64,000 nucleotides of DNA, taken from positions 124,001 through 188,000 of the forward strand of contig JAMLHL010000001.1 in the NCBI GenBank assembly GCA_023957125.1. Reading direction: 5' to 3'. A model generated the notes under the pieces. That model searched no databases and was not told the DNA's origin. It saw only the letters and a list, made by a program, of their open reading frames with translations. This DNA is from Chitinophagaceae bacterium (GTDB taxonomy: Bacteria > Bacteroidota > Bacteroidia > Chitinophagales > Chitinophagaceae). Below, in pieces: positions 28,257-37,441 of the stretch. Position numbers and translations under genes: made by a program. Numbering within the stretch: position 1 is the first letter of the stretch; each line of letters begins with the position of its first letter.

Positions 28257-28366
28257 GTGCATCCCATATTTTCGCAGGCGGGTGAGACACCCGCCTGTAG
28301 AACTCACTACCGGTCGGTGTCCCACCGACCGGAATGCCGCAGATGGAGCGAAAATTTGGGATACAC
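28257..28366. repeat. two-hairpin intergenic element, copy C
   Basis: 110 bases with termini GTGCATCCCATATTTTCGC and GCGAAAATTTGGGATACAC. The internal order is the GCAGGCGGGTG hairpin first, then the CCGGTCGGTGTCCCACCGAC hairpin. It is the reverse complement of copy E with only about five mismatches over the full length. It lies in the 381-base gap 28176-28556 between two minus-strand genes. Confidence 0.9.
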
Positions 28367-28428
28367 CCAAGTAATAAAGGGCTGCTGAATACCGGTGGGC
28401 GCTTCATGGATTTGGGGTAAAATGCCAT

Positions 28429-28468
28429 GGATGCACGAATATTTCTATGTATTATTATTCGTGCATCC
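28429..28468. repeat. 13-base inverted repeat
   Basis: GGATGCACGAATA (28429-28441) and its exact complement (28456-28468) enclose a 14-base loop. It stands between copy C of the intergenic element and the end of the TonB receptor gene. There is no T-run on the minus strand next to it, so it is not a classical terminator. Confidence 0.6.
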
Positions 28469-28556
28469 GTGGCTGAGTGTTGTTGTTTTTTTGGGTCACC
28501 CGGCCAGGCACCCATGATTTTGGCCTGATCAAAAGCCCTTAACGCGGCGCAGGTGG

Positions 28557-30959
28557 TTAAAAAGATAAAATCATTTTAAGGCTTATATTCCTGCCTGCAT
28601 TAAATACGCCTGCTCTCCCGGTAGCGGGGTTTTCTCCCGCATATTTCAACCGGCTTAAATGATTTTGATAAGCAATATTTGCTAAGTTGTTACCGCTTAA
28701 AAACAAGCCGACGAAATCCTTTTTGTTAAACGCTTTCAGACTTGCTCCAACGCTCGCGTCCAATAAAGTATAGCCTGCAGTTGCAGTTTCTGTGTCGTAG
28801 GCGCTGTAGATTTTGTTTTGTGCGAAATAGTAATCAACACCGAATTTGACATAAAAAGTGGCAACTTTTTTGCCCCAATCATTAAACTCCGCTTTTATAC
28901 CTCCCCTGTAATGTGGAGCGGGGATGAAAGGAAGATACCGGGTGTCGTGTGTTTGATGACTGCGGGTAGCCTGAACGTAGGAAAATGCGTTCTCTATATG
29001 CAACCAATCCAATGGATGCGGATGTATATCCATATAGATCTCTCCTCCCAATAAAGTTGCATTTCCCGAAGTATATTGAAAAGCAGGGGCGGGGTCTGCC
29101 GGATCGGGGATACTGTCATTGCCATTTGTATTTTTCAACTTTTCAAGAAAAGAATAATTACTGATGAAATTTACAAACGGGCTCAGTTCCAAAGTGATGT
29201 GTTCGGAATTTAAAAAATAAGCCAGGTCAATTTGATGGCTGATTTCGGATTTTAAATCAGGATTACCGATTTCATAGCGGAACGTTCCTTCATGCTTTCC
29301 GTTGGAAGCCAATTCGGCAACGTTGGGGCCGCGGAAGCCCTGCGAAAGATTAAACTTCAGGGTCGAATTTTCGGTGGTTTGGTAAGAGACACCGATGCTG
29401 CCGGAAACACCGTTATAGTTTTTATTAAAATGGGCAAATTTCAGTACCGCATCTCCATTGGGTGCAGCAACCGGTTTCTCGTTGTCATCCAGATACAATT
29501 GCTTTGTATCCATGTTCCGGTTATCAAAACGCAGTCCTCCCGCAAGCGTTAGTTTATTGAACGTTTTTTGGATATAAACAAAAGCGCCGATGTCGAATAA
29601 ACGGTAATCGGGAATTAAAAATTCTTCTCCTTTATTTATGTTCGTTTGTTGTATCCCGCCAATTCCAACGGAAGTTTCCCAACCGTTTATTCTTTCTAAA
29701 TTATACCGGATATTGTAATTAAATGTATTCAGGGAAAGATAAAGCCCCACATCGTCAGGATGCTCCGCTTCTTCATATTCTCTCCTCCTGTTGTTTTGAA
29801 AGCCTACATCGGCATTGATGGTTCCTTTATTCAGGATAAAATAATTGTTGGACGCAATACTTAAATGATTCACGCGCTGATAAGGAACGCCGATTTTATA
29901 CCCTTTTAAGTCATTGCCTGTTGCCGATACGATCAAGCCCTGACCGTTTTCAAAAGTAAAACGGCCAAGATCGTCACGTTCTCCCTCCACGATGCCTAAC
30001 CGGGTGTTGTAAGAACTGAGGGTCAAAAATGAATGCCCCCGGTTATTGTTGATCCCTAAAGACAGGTTCCCGTCGAACTCTTTAAAACCTGAATTGAACA
30101 CCCTGCCATCGTATGGGTTCCGGTAATTTCCCGCATATTTATTCGAGAACCTGCCTAACCATTGAAATCCGTTTTTACTTCCCGCATTTGAAAGCGAATA
30201 TCCTAAAAGGTTGTTGTTGGTTTGGTAGTTAGTAAGTAACCGTGTCTTTATTTCATCGTTTAAAGCAGGTTTGGGGGGAAGAAAATTTACCACTCCCGCT
30301 ATGCCGTCCGAGCCGTACATCAAACTGCCGGGGCCTTTAATGATCTCCACCCTGTCCACTGAATATTCATCAATTTCAATTCCGTGTTCGTCACCCCATT
30401 GCTGGCCCTCCTGTTTCATTCCGTTGTTGAGTGTAATAACCCTGTTATATCCTAAACCCCTGATTACGGGTTTGGAAATATTAGGACCGGTAGTTATTTC
30501 ACTGATGCCCGGAACAGATTTCAAAGCATCAATGAGGTTGGTGGCGCTGTTCTGGTTAAATGTATTTTTGTCAACGGTTTTTACGATCACCGGGTTGCGT
30601 TTTAGCTCGGTAGAGCGGGTAACGCCTGTAACGGTTACTTCGTTGAGCTCGGTGGCGGAAAAGTCTAATGAAAAATCAACAACCATATTGCCGGTCAGCT
30701 CAATCCGCCTCGCGATGGTTTTATACCCGGTGGTACTTATTTCTATAAGATAGGAACCTTTTTTCAGGTTCGGGATTTTGTAGTCTCCATTTGCATCTGA
30801 AATGGTGCCCGTTTTCAAATCCGGAAGATAAACCGAAACCCCGGACAACGTTTCGTTGGTTGCCCGATCCTTTATTTTGCCGGAGATGGTATTTTGAGCA
30901 AAAGCGCCGGCGGTTGTTATCAAAAAAACAACCGGCATCATACGTCTTATTAAATTCAT
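28557..30959 (-). CDS. TonB-dependent outer membrane receptor
   Basis: 800 residues with a signal peptide (MMPVVFLITTAGAFAQ), a carboxypeptidase-regulatory-like domain (about 22-105), a plug domain (about 115-230, with LIDALKSVPGISEI and GPGSLMYGSDGIAGVVNF) and a 22-strand-type barrel ending in an aromatic residue (LKMILSF). It has no SusC-specific features. Such receptors import metal chelates, vitamins or other ligands using TonB energy. The gene next upstream on the same strand encodes a small exported His/Cys protein with a repressor-like operator, an arrangement that suggests metal import. His-rich segments (HPHPLDWLH, SHQTHDTR) occur late in the barrel. The ligand is an inference. Confidence 0.92.
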   Translation of the reverse strand: MNLIRRMMPVVFLITTAGAFAQNTISGKIKDRATNETLSGVSVYLPDLKTGTISDANGDYKIPNLKKGSYLIEISTTGYKTIARRIELTGNMVVDFSLDFSATELNEVTVTGVTRSTELKRNPVIVKTVDKNTFNQNSATNLIDALKSVPGISEITTGPNISKPVIRGLGYNRVITLNNGMKQEGQQWGDEHGIEIDEYSVDRVEIIKGPGSLMYGSDGIAGVVNFLPPKPALNDEIKTRLLTNYQTNNNLLGYSLSNAGSKNGFQWLGRFSNKYAGNYRNPYDGRVFNSGFKEFDGNLSLGINNNRGHSFLTLSSYNTRLGIVEGERDDLGRFTFENGQGLIVSATGNDLKGYKIGVPYQRVNHLSIASNNYFILNKGTINADVGFQNNRRREYEEAEHPDDVGLYLSLNTFNYNIRYNLERINGWETSVGIGGIQQTNINKGEEFLIPDYRLFDIGAFVYIQKTFNKLTLAGGLRFDNRNMDTKQLYLDDNEKPVAAPNGDAVLKFAHFNKNYNGVSGSIGVSYQTTENSTLKFNLSQGFRGPNVAELASNGKHEGTFRYEIGNPDLKSEISHQIDLAYFLNSEHITLELSPFVNFISNYSFLEKLKNTNGNDSIPDPADPAPAFQYTSGNATLLGGEIYMDIHPHPLDWLHIENAFSYVQATRSHQTHDTRYLPFIPAPHYRGGIKAEFNDWGKKVATFYVKFGVDYYFAQNKIYSAYDTETATAGYTLLDASVGASLKAFNKKDFVGLFLSGNNLANIAYQNHLSRLKYAGENPATGRAGVFNAGRNISLKMILSF

Positions 30960-31090
30960 TGTTGTGTTCTTTTAAAGCATAAACTGAACAGTGGCTCACA
31001 GCAGACACTATGAGGAGAAGTATTGGTAACGTTTTGGATAACGTGTTTTTTGACGAAAGGCATTGCTGCAACCTTTCGACGAGACCATAT

Positions 31091-31456
31091 TTATGCGTAA
31101 AAAGGAGGTCCTTTATTGGGGATATTTGTGACCTCAATGGAGCGATAGCTTTTATACGAACAAAAATATTCGGTATAGAAATCAACCTGGGGTAGGGCTA
31201 TTTCTGTGTCAAAAAGAATTTGAGGCGTTATGGTATGGTGGTCGCAAAACCAGCACTTTTCCCTGGCATCGCTTACGTGTTGCCGGTGGCTGTCCCGTAT
31301 GCCGTAATAAATGGCTTTTTCACACGGATCTGCATCAGAAAAGGCAATAACCTCAGTATCGGCGTGTTGATGTATGAGCAGGGTAGGTGTAATGCTGAAT
31401 ACATAAAGCAACAGCAATGCTATGCCCGCAAGATTATTGTTTCTTTTTTTCTTCAA
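31091..31456 (-). CDS. small exported His/Cys-containing protein upstream of TonB receptor
   Basis: 121 residues starting at TTG (31456); no ATG or GTG is available before the hydrophobic leader, and an in-frame stop lies upstream. The leader (LAGIALLLLYVFSITPTLL) is followed by HQHAD, then CWFCDHHT and further His and Cys residues, which could bind a metal. Similar small proteins occur next to TonB receptors in other Bacteroidota, but no named domain was recognised. The TonB receptor gene follows after 131 bases on the same strand. Regulation is probably by a repressor at the palindrome that overlaps its -7 element. A role as periplasmic metal carrier or sensor is inferred. Confidence 0.7.
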   Translation of the reverse strand: MKKKRNNNLAGIALLLLYVFSITPTLLIHQHADTEVIAFSDADPCEKAIYYGIRDSHRQHVSDAREKCWFCDHHTITPQILFDTEIALPQVDFYTEYFCSYKSYRSIEVTNIPNKGPPFYA

Positions 31457-31461
31457 ATTAA

Positions 31462-31483
31462 TTGCAACTGAGTTGCAAAGTTA
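31462..31483 (-). promoter_or_regulatory. palindromic operator overlapping the -7 element
   Basis: TTGCAACTGAGTTGCAA (31462-31478) is a perfect 8-1-8 palindrome. On the minus strand the -7 element TAACTTTG (31483-31476) matches TAnnTTTG and shares three bases with it, so the predicted transcription start falls inside the palindrome, 5 bases before the start codon. This is the geometry of a repressor site. Fur-family regulators (Zur, Fur) use palindromes of this size; which one acts here is not shown. Confidence 0.65.
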
Positions 31484-31600
31484 AGGCTTTTTTTGAAACG
31501 GGATTATTTCTTTGGCATTTGGGATGCCCCTGGCATTTTCATCGTTGTGAGATACCGGGTTTCCAAAGATTCGATCTCGTGGATATTAAAGCACGGTTGC

Positions 31601-32356
31601 TTAATCCGCTGTTTTTGATACTTTCACCTTCCATTCTTCGGGACCCGATACCAGGTACTCCCATTTGAAAGGCTCGCTGCTTTCCGCTTCTATCTGGTAA
31701 TACAAAGGTTTGGGATCGTGATCGTTGAAGAATATGAATGCTTCTCCACGGCTGATCTCATCGAAGGCGTCGAACACCATTTCATGCCGTTGTGCAGGAG
31801 GAAAAGGGCGGACATCAAATTCTTTGATTACTTTAATCTCAGCGCCATCCTCCTCGGTATTTATGATCTTTTTGATGTGGATCACATATTCTCCGGGAAC
31901 TTCTTTCTTATAAGACCATGTGTGTTTGCCGGCAAATTTCTCCGAGAATATTTGATGGATTTCCACCGGTTCTTTCCGGGAAATAATTTCCATGGTATCT
32001 CCTTCGGGCATCATGCCATAGCGATGAAAAACCACGTGTTTCCAGTCTTTCGGATCCACTTTGCGAAGATCCATCAGCGTAGAAATGTCTGTAAATTCAC
32101 GCCCTTGCGAAGATTCGGTGCGGGTAACTTTCACCTTCCAGTCTCTTCCTCCTTTTTGAAGATATTCCCAACCTACCACGTCTCCGTGAACGGAACGGAA
32201 TTCGTAATACAGAGGCAGCGGATCGTGATCGTTGATAAAAACAAAACTTTCGTTCACCGGTAATTCTTTGAACATCTGCAAAAGCGTTCTGTGTCTTTCT
32301 ATGGGGATCAATACGCGCACATCCAGTTCCCGGGTTATTTTTGATTCGTTGCTCAT
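31601..32356 (-). CDS. triple DUF2249-type repeat protein
   Basis: 251 residues, cytoplasmic (no signal peptide). Two clear DUF2249 units, at about residues 10-79 and 178-249, share RH, INDHDPLPLYY/FNDHDPKPLYY, WEYL and WKVKV. Between them (about 96-163) is a third segment with the same layout (DLRKV, GDTMEII, the Trp and the terminal VIHIKK) but lacking NDHDP. DUF2249 proteins are small, often linked to hemerythrin-type or nitrogen-oxide/anaerobic functions, and biochemically poorly defined. The HDP motif is a candidate metal or ligand site. The gene stands alone between the TonB/His-Cys unit and a divergent isomerase gene. Family membership is firm, function is not known. Confidence 0.85.
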   Translation of the reverse strand: MSNESKITRELDVRVLIPIERHRTLLQMFKELPVNESFVFINDHDPLPLYYEFRSVHGDVVGWEYLQKGGRDWKVKVTRTESSQGREFTDISTLMDLRKVDPKDWKHVVFHRYGMMPEGDTMEIISRKEPVEIHQIFSEKFAGKHTWSYKKEVPGEYVIHIKKIINTEEDGAEIKVIKEFDVRPFPPAQRHEMVFDAFDEISRGEAFIFFNDHDPKPLYYQIEAESSEPFKWEYLVSGPEEWKVKVSKTAD

Positions 32357-32602
32357 GTTTGATGATATTTAAAGATGAAGTCAGCCCGTTACTGTTGAAA
32401 GCCCCGGGCACTTTATTAAAAATAATAATTTACAGGAGCAAAAGTACGGTAAAAGCCAGCCGTCCACGGGCAGGAGATCATAAAATACCGGGATTCGAAA
32501 ACGGATCAAAATATCTTACGCTAAACAAAAAATTAAGCTATCTTAACACCGGTTTATTTTGATATAGCGTATCCACAAAAAATACAGTAACAGAACAAAC
32601 GA

Positions 32603-33535
32603 ATGATTATGAGAAGACGTCAATTTATTAATGGATTGATCGCAGGAACCACAACTTTAAGTACTGCCCCATTATCTTTTTTAAATGCATCAGAAAAACA
32701 AAAGAGATTTGCCGAAGCGCCATTCAGAATGAAGTTTTCGCCCGACTTTGGTATCTTTTCACATTTGCCCGGAAGCAATGATGTAGTGGATAAAATTAAA
32801 TGGGGCTATGACCAGGGCTTTCGGGCTTGGGAAAGCACTTTTTTAAAAAACAGGTCAGTAGAAGAACAGGAACGCATCAGCCGGATCATCCAGCAAAAAG
32901 GGATGGAGTTCGGGCAATTTGTAGGCACTTACACTTTCCAGGACGTAACCTTTGCGGGAAGAGATACGGATTTGCGCGACAAGGTATTGCGCGATGTGAG
33001 GGCTTCGGTAGAAATTGCCAAACGGATGAACACAAAATTTATCCATAATGTGCTGGGGTTAGCCGATCCGAGATTGCCCGATGATTTTCAGATGGGAAAC
33101 GCGATTGAGTTGCTCAAACGTATAGCCGGTATATACGAACCCCATGATATAGTAATGGTAATGGAGAGCATGAACCACAAGATCAATCATCCGGGTATCT
33201 TTTTGCATACGATTCCACAAGCCTATGCTTTGGCCAAGGGAGTAGGGAGTCCAAGTGTAAAAATATTGTTTGATGCATATCATGTGCAGATTGAAGAGGG
33301 TAATTTGATCCCAACCATGGATTATGCCTGGGATGAGATTGCTTATTTCCAGATTGGAGATACTCCCGGCCGTAAAGAACCCGCCAGTGGGGAGATCAAT
33401 TATGTGAATCTGTTGCAACATATCCATGATAAAGGTTACCGCGGTTTTGTGGGTATGGAACATGGCATCAGCAAGCCGGGTAGGGAAGGAGAATTGGCAG
33501 CATTGAAGGCCTATCGTTCTGTAGATCCGGAATAA
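32603..33535 (+). CDS. exported hydroxypyruvate isomerase-like TIM barrel protein
   Basis: 310 residues; ATG codons at 32603 and 32609 are both possible. The leader begins MRRRQFINGLIAGTTTL, a twin-arginine-like signal. The barrel has hydroxypyruvate isomerase features: VMVMESMNHKINHPG, KILFDAYHVQIEEG and FQIGDTPGRKEPASGEINY, with acidic and His residues expected at the metal site. The cytoplasmic relative Hyi interconverts hydroxypyruvate and tartronate semialdehyde, but exported Bacteroidota paralogs probably act on other keto sugars. It is followed on the same strand by a sialidase-like gene after about 130 bases. The substrate is unknown. Confidence 0.85.
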   Translation: MIMRRRQFINGLIAGTTTLSTAPLSFLNASEKQKRFAEAPFRMKFSPDFGIFSHLPGSNDVVDKIKWGYDQGFRAWESTFLKNRSVEEQERISRIIQQKGMEFGQFVGTYTFQDVTFAGRDTDLRDKVLRDVRASVEIAKRMNTKFIHNVLGLADPRLPDDFQMGNAIELLKRIAGIYEPHDIVMVMESMNHKINHPGIFLHTIPQAYALAKGVGSPSVKILFDAYHVQIEEGNLIPTMDYAWDEIAYFQIGDTPGRKEPASGEINYVNLLQHIHDKGYRGFVGMEHGISKPGREGELAALKAYRSVDPE

Positions 33536-33668
33536 AGTCAGCGCAATCGTTGATGAAGATGCTATTGGTTTGAGAAAAAGACAACGGCCCGTTAGTGTGC
33601 ACGAACGGAACCGGAATATAATTGCCTGAGTTAGGCCCATCAATTAAACGATAGAATTGATTTCTTCG

Positions 33669-35555
33669 ATGAAAAGATTATGCTTATATTTTTTAGTAGT
33701 ATTTATAGCGCCGATAGTGTCTCCGTGGCGAGAGTGTTTCTCCCAAACGGAGGATTGGCGGAATATTAAAACCGGGCGGGTCATTCCAGACGAATCCTAT
33801 AGTGATCAGCCTTATATTCTTAATACTGACGATGGTGCCTGGTTAAGTGTGCTTACCACCGGCACCGGGCATGAAGGATCCTCAGGTCAACATCTGATTG
33901 CTCAACGGAGTTGGGATAAGGGCAAGACCTGGGTTGACCGGGTGGCTATCGAGCCGGTTGATGGTCCGGAGGCTTCTTATTCGGTTTTATTAAAAGCACC
34001 CGGGGGACGAATTTTTGTTTTCTATAATTACAATACGGATAATGCAAGGTGGGTGAAAGGCGATCCTGCGTATTATAAAGATGGGAAAGTGAAACGGGTA
34101 GATACGCAGGGCTATTATGTATTTAAGTATTCAGATGACAACGGGAAAACCTGGTCCGCGAAAAGATGTCCGGTGCCTGTTCGTCTATTTGATATAGATA
34201 AAAGAAACCCCTACAAAGGAGCGATCCGGTATTTTTGGAATGTGGGAAAACCTTTTATTTTTCAAGAGAAGGTCTATGTCCCGCTGCATAAGGTAGGCGG
34301 CTTCGGCGCCGGGTTTATTACTTCGAGTGAAGGCGTATTGTTGTGCAGCGATAATTTGTTAACCGTAAATGATCCTGCACGCGCTTTCTGGAGCACGCTC
34401 CCTGAGGGAGAAACAGGGTTACGCGCACCCACAGGAGGAGGACCGGTATCAGAGGAACAAAGTATGGTAGTGTTAAGCGATGGGAGTTTTTTCTGTGTGT
34501 ATCGTACGATTGATGGTTATCCGGCATTTAGCTATAGTCGTGACAGAGGACATACCTGGGATGCTCCTCAATACATGCGTTTTGCCGGCGGGAGGTTGAT
34601 GAAACATCCCCGCGCGGCCAATTTCGTCTGGAAATGTGAAAACGGAAAATACCTGTATTGGTTTCACAATCATGGCGGGCGATTGATCGGAGAAAATCCG
34701 CATCGTACTTCTATTGCTTATGATGACAGGAACCCGGCCTGGGTTTGCGGAGGAGAAGAGATTGATTCTCCAATTGGGAAAGTCATTCGTTGGAGTGAGC
34801 CTGAAATTTTATTATACGACGAGGATCCGGTTATCCGGATAAGCTATCCGGATTTAATTGAGGATAAAGGCAATTATTATATCAGTGAAACGCAAAAGGA
34901 TATCGCGCGGGTACACCTGATTGATAAAACTTTGCTGGAAGGATTGTGGCATCAATTTATCACATCCTCGCGTTGCGATAAAAATATTCTGCTGGATTGG
35001 GAAAATAAGGCTGATAAAAATACGGTAACTGCAGTTGCGCCGGGTCTTCCCGCTTTGTATGTCGTTGACAGAAAAAAAGTGGAGCAACCGGGCGCGCATC
35101 TTAATAATGGATTTACTATAGAATTTTCATTAAAGACGGGGAAATGGCTGCCAGGACAAAATTTGTTGAATGCCACAGATGGATCAGGGAAGGGATGGAA
35201 AATCAGGATGGGAGAAAACAGGACTGTTGAGCTGATCATGAATGACGGACAAACGGAAGCGGTATGGGAAAGCACTCCGGGAATATTATCCACTGACAAA
35301 GATCATTATGTAAGTATCATCGTTGATGGCGGGCCGAACATTATCTGTTTTGTTATTGACGGAGTGTTGGATGACGGGGGAAATTATCGTCAGTTTGGCT
35401 GGGGACGGTTCAGTCCTTATTTTAAATCGGTCAATGCAGCCAAAAATATAAATATACTTGGTGATAAAATTGAGCGTTTAACAATTTATGGAGAAGCGCT
35501 GACGGTTTCGGAAGCAGTTGGTAATTTCAGGCATTATGCAAAGAGCAGATTGTAA
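33669..35555 (+). CDS. sialidase/BNR-repeat exo-glycosidase-like protein with C-terminal lectin-like domain
   Basis: 628 residues from the ATG at 33669, which precedes a signal peptide (LCLYFLVVFIAPIVS). Three Asp-box motifs are visible (SWDKGKTW, SDDNGKTW, SRDRGHTW), the mark of six-bladed beta-propeller sialidases and related exo-glycosidases. The last 180 residues resemble a concanavalin-like fold (TIEFSLKTGKWLPGQNLL). The arginine triad of true sialidases was not confirmed, so activity on sialic acid is not certain. Other propeller glycosidases or binding proteins share Asp boxes. It follows the isomerase on the same strand and converges on the GNAT-nitrilase gene. Confidence 0.82.
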   Translation: MKRLCLYFLVVFIAPIVSPWRECFSQTEDWRNIKTGRVIPDESYSDQPYILNTDDGAWLSVLTTGTGHEGSSGQHLIAQRSWDKGKTWVDRVAIEPVDGPEASYSVLLKAPGGRIFVFYNYNTDNARWVKGDPAYYKDGKVKRVDTQGYYVFKYSDDNGKTWSAKRCPVPVRLFDIDKRNPYKGAIRYFWNVGKPFIFQEKVYVPLHKVGGFGAGFITSSEGVLLCSDNLLTVNDPARAFWSTLPEGETGLRAPTGGGPVSEEQSMVVLSDGSFFCVYRTIDGYPAFSYSRDRGHTWDAPQYMRFAGGRLMKHPRAANFVWKCENGKYLYWFHNHGGRLIGENPHRTSIAYDDRNPAWVCGGEEIDSPIGKVIRWSEPEILLYDEDPVIRISYPDLIEDKGNYYISETQKDIARVHLIDKTLLEGLWHQFITSSRCDKNILLDWENKADKNTVTAVAPGLPALYVVDRKKVEQPGAHLNNGFTIEFSLKTGKWLPGQNLLNATDGSGKGWKIRMGENRTVELIMNDGQTEAVWESTPGILSTDKDHYVSIIVDGGPNIICFVIDGVLDDGGNYRQFGWGRFSPYFKSVNAAKNINILGDKIERLTIYGEALTVSEAVGNFRHYAKSRL

Positions 35556-35575
35556 ATTAAAGTAACGGCTTTTCG

Positions 35576-35687
35576 GGGGCATTTAAAATTGTCGCCGGTT
35601 GGTGAAGACACCAACCGGGGCAGCCAGCCGTGGGGGGGGGGTCTCCACCGCCACATGAAGCAAAGCCGCGACAATTATATATGCACC
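35576..35687. repeat. two-hairpin intergenic element, copy D
   Basis: About 112 bases with termini GGGCATTTAAAATTGTCGC and GCGACAATTATATATGCACC. The first hairpin is diverged (CCGGTTGGTGAAGACACCAA plus arm), and the second is disturbed by a run of ten G (35632-35641). A further loose end, AATTTTAAATGCACCC at 35758-35773, looks like a solo terminus. It sits between two convergent genes. Confidence 0.8.
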
Positions 35688-35829
35688 GTCATTAACTAAT
35701 TCATTTTCAATAAATTAAAATGGTGTATTCTGCTTTGTTGCACCTGAGTGCAGGGGGAATTTTAAATGCACCCGGCTTTTGTCGTTTCTTTAGGTCCTCC
35801 CGTTCAGTACGCGATAATGATATCTGCGG

Positions 35830-37362
35830 TTATGATATTCCTCTATCGAGCAGTTTTAATTCATAAAAATCTTTTCTCCGGTCTTTTAAGTTTCTAACGC
35901 TTCCATAGCTGTGGAGTTCATCCAGCAGGGAAAGATCCACGCCGGCAATCAGAATCATTTCAGTATTAGCAGTGGCCTCACTGATGATGCAGTTGGAAGG
36001 AAAAGTAAAATCACTTGGAGTAAAAACCGCTGCCTGTGAATATTGGATATCCATATTTTCCACCTTCGGCAGATTGCCCACACTGCCGGTGATGGCTACG
36101 TAACATTCATTTTCTATGGCTCTTGCCTGCGCGCATAGCCGTACCCGCATATACGCGTTTTGGGTGTCGGTTAAAAAGGGCACGAATAAAATCTGCATGC
36201 CGTCATCGCTTAACAGGCGGGATAGTTCAGGAAATTCCACGTCATAACATATTAATACGCCTATTCTTCCGGCATCGGTATCGAACACTTTAATCTGATT
36301 CCCTCCCTTCATGCCCCAGTGCTTGATCTCATCGGGTGTGATGTGGATCTTTTCGTACCGGTCAACAGCGCCGTTACGATGACATAAAAAACCAACATTT
36401 ATCAAAGAATCGCCTTCAATATCAGGCAGGCTTCCCGTTAGGATATTCACGTTATAACGGATAGCGAGTTCCCGGAACCTTTCTTTGATCTCTTCCGTAT
36501 ATTGCGCCAGCGCCCGCATAGCCTCGGCTTCGGGCATTTCGTTGAAGCCGGCAAGCAGGGGGCCGTTGAACAGTTCAGGGAAAAGAGCAAAATCGCTTTT
36601 ATAAGCCGAAACGGAATCCACAAAATATTCCGCCTGGCGAAACAATTCGTTCAGGTTTTTATAGGGGCGCATCTGCCATTGTATCAGCGCTAATCGTACA
36701 AAGGTCTTTACGTTGAACAAGTGTTTGGGATCCGGGTCATAATATACATTCGACCATTGTAATAACACCGCATATTCCATACTTTCCTTATCCTCCGGAA
36801 GGTAATGGTGTAATACCTTCACCGTATGAAAATCGTTGGATAGCTGAAAACTTAAAACCGGATCGTGGATTTCCCTGTTCCTGACTTTTGCAATGTATTC
36901 TTTAGGACTGAGTTGATCGGCGTACTTATGATAATTGGGCAATCTTCCACCAAATAAAATCGCTCTCAGATTCAGGCTCTCACAGAGGTCTTTGCGGGCA
37001 TCATACAGTCGTCTGCCTAACCGAAGTCCGCGGTAGTCGGGATGAATGAATACTTCGATACCATACAGAACATCTCCTTTGGGATCGTGGGTATTAAAAG
37101 TATAATTCCCCGTGATCTGTTTATAGGTGTGGTTGTCTCCAAATCTTTTATAATCTACAATGATAGATAGCCCGCAGCCTACCACCACCCCGTCTGCTTT
37201 GATCACCACCTGTCCTTCCGGAAATTTCTGAATCAGTCTTTCGATGGTTTCCGGACTCCAGTAGCCTCCCTGCCAGCCGGTGTAGGATGCCTTCATGGCT
37301 TCTAATAATTGCTTGTAGTCCTCAAAATGAAGTGCATCAATTTCTATCTGTTCTATGTCCAT
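35830..37362 (-). CDS. bifunctional GNAT acetyltransferase / carbon-nitrogen hydrolase (nitrilase family)
   Basis: 510 residues in two domains. The first 200 form a GNAT domain with the acetyl-CoA loop HPDYRGLRLGRRLYDARK. Residues 220-500 form a carbon-nitrogen hydrolase with the complete catalytic triad: Glu263 in LFPELF, Lys338 in RYEKIHITP and Cys372 in VLICYDVEFPE. Such fusions are known across bacteria. The hydrolase cleaves amides or carbamoyl groups and the GNAT half may acetylate a related amine, but a substrate is not established. No signal peptide is seen, so it is cytoplasmic. It is convergent with the sialidase-like gene and appears monocistronic. Confidence 0.95.
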   Translation of the reverse strand: MDIEQIEIDALHFEDYKQLLEAMKASYTGWQGGYWSPETIERLIQKFPEGQVVIKADGVVVGCGLSIIVDYKRFGDNHTYKQITGNYTFNTHDPKGDVLYGIEVFIHPDYRGLRLGRRLYDARKDLCESLNLRAILFGGRLPNYHKYADQLSPKEYIAKVRNREIHDPVLSFQLSNDFHTVKVLHHYLPEDKESMEYAVLLQWSNVYYDPDPKHLFNVKTFVRLALIQWQMRPYKNLNELFRQAEYFVDSVSAYKSDFALFPELFNGPLLAGFNEMPEAEAMRALAQYTEEIKERFRELAIRYNVNILTGSLPDIEGDSLINVGFLCHRNGAVDRYEKIHITPDEIKHWGMKGGNQIKVFDTDAGRIGVLICYDVEFPELSRLLSDDGMQILFVPFLTDTQNAYMRVRLCAQARAIENECYVAITGSVGNLPKVENMDIQYSQAAVFTPSDFTFPSNCIISEATANTEMILIAGVDLSLLDELHSYGSVRNLKDRRKDFYELKLLDRGIS

Positions 37363-37441
37363 TTATGTATAATAAAGCAAAATTTTCAAAAAACAAAATT
37401 CTTTCAAAAAATGCATCCATCCGGAGGAACACCCTGCACCG

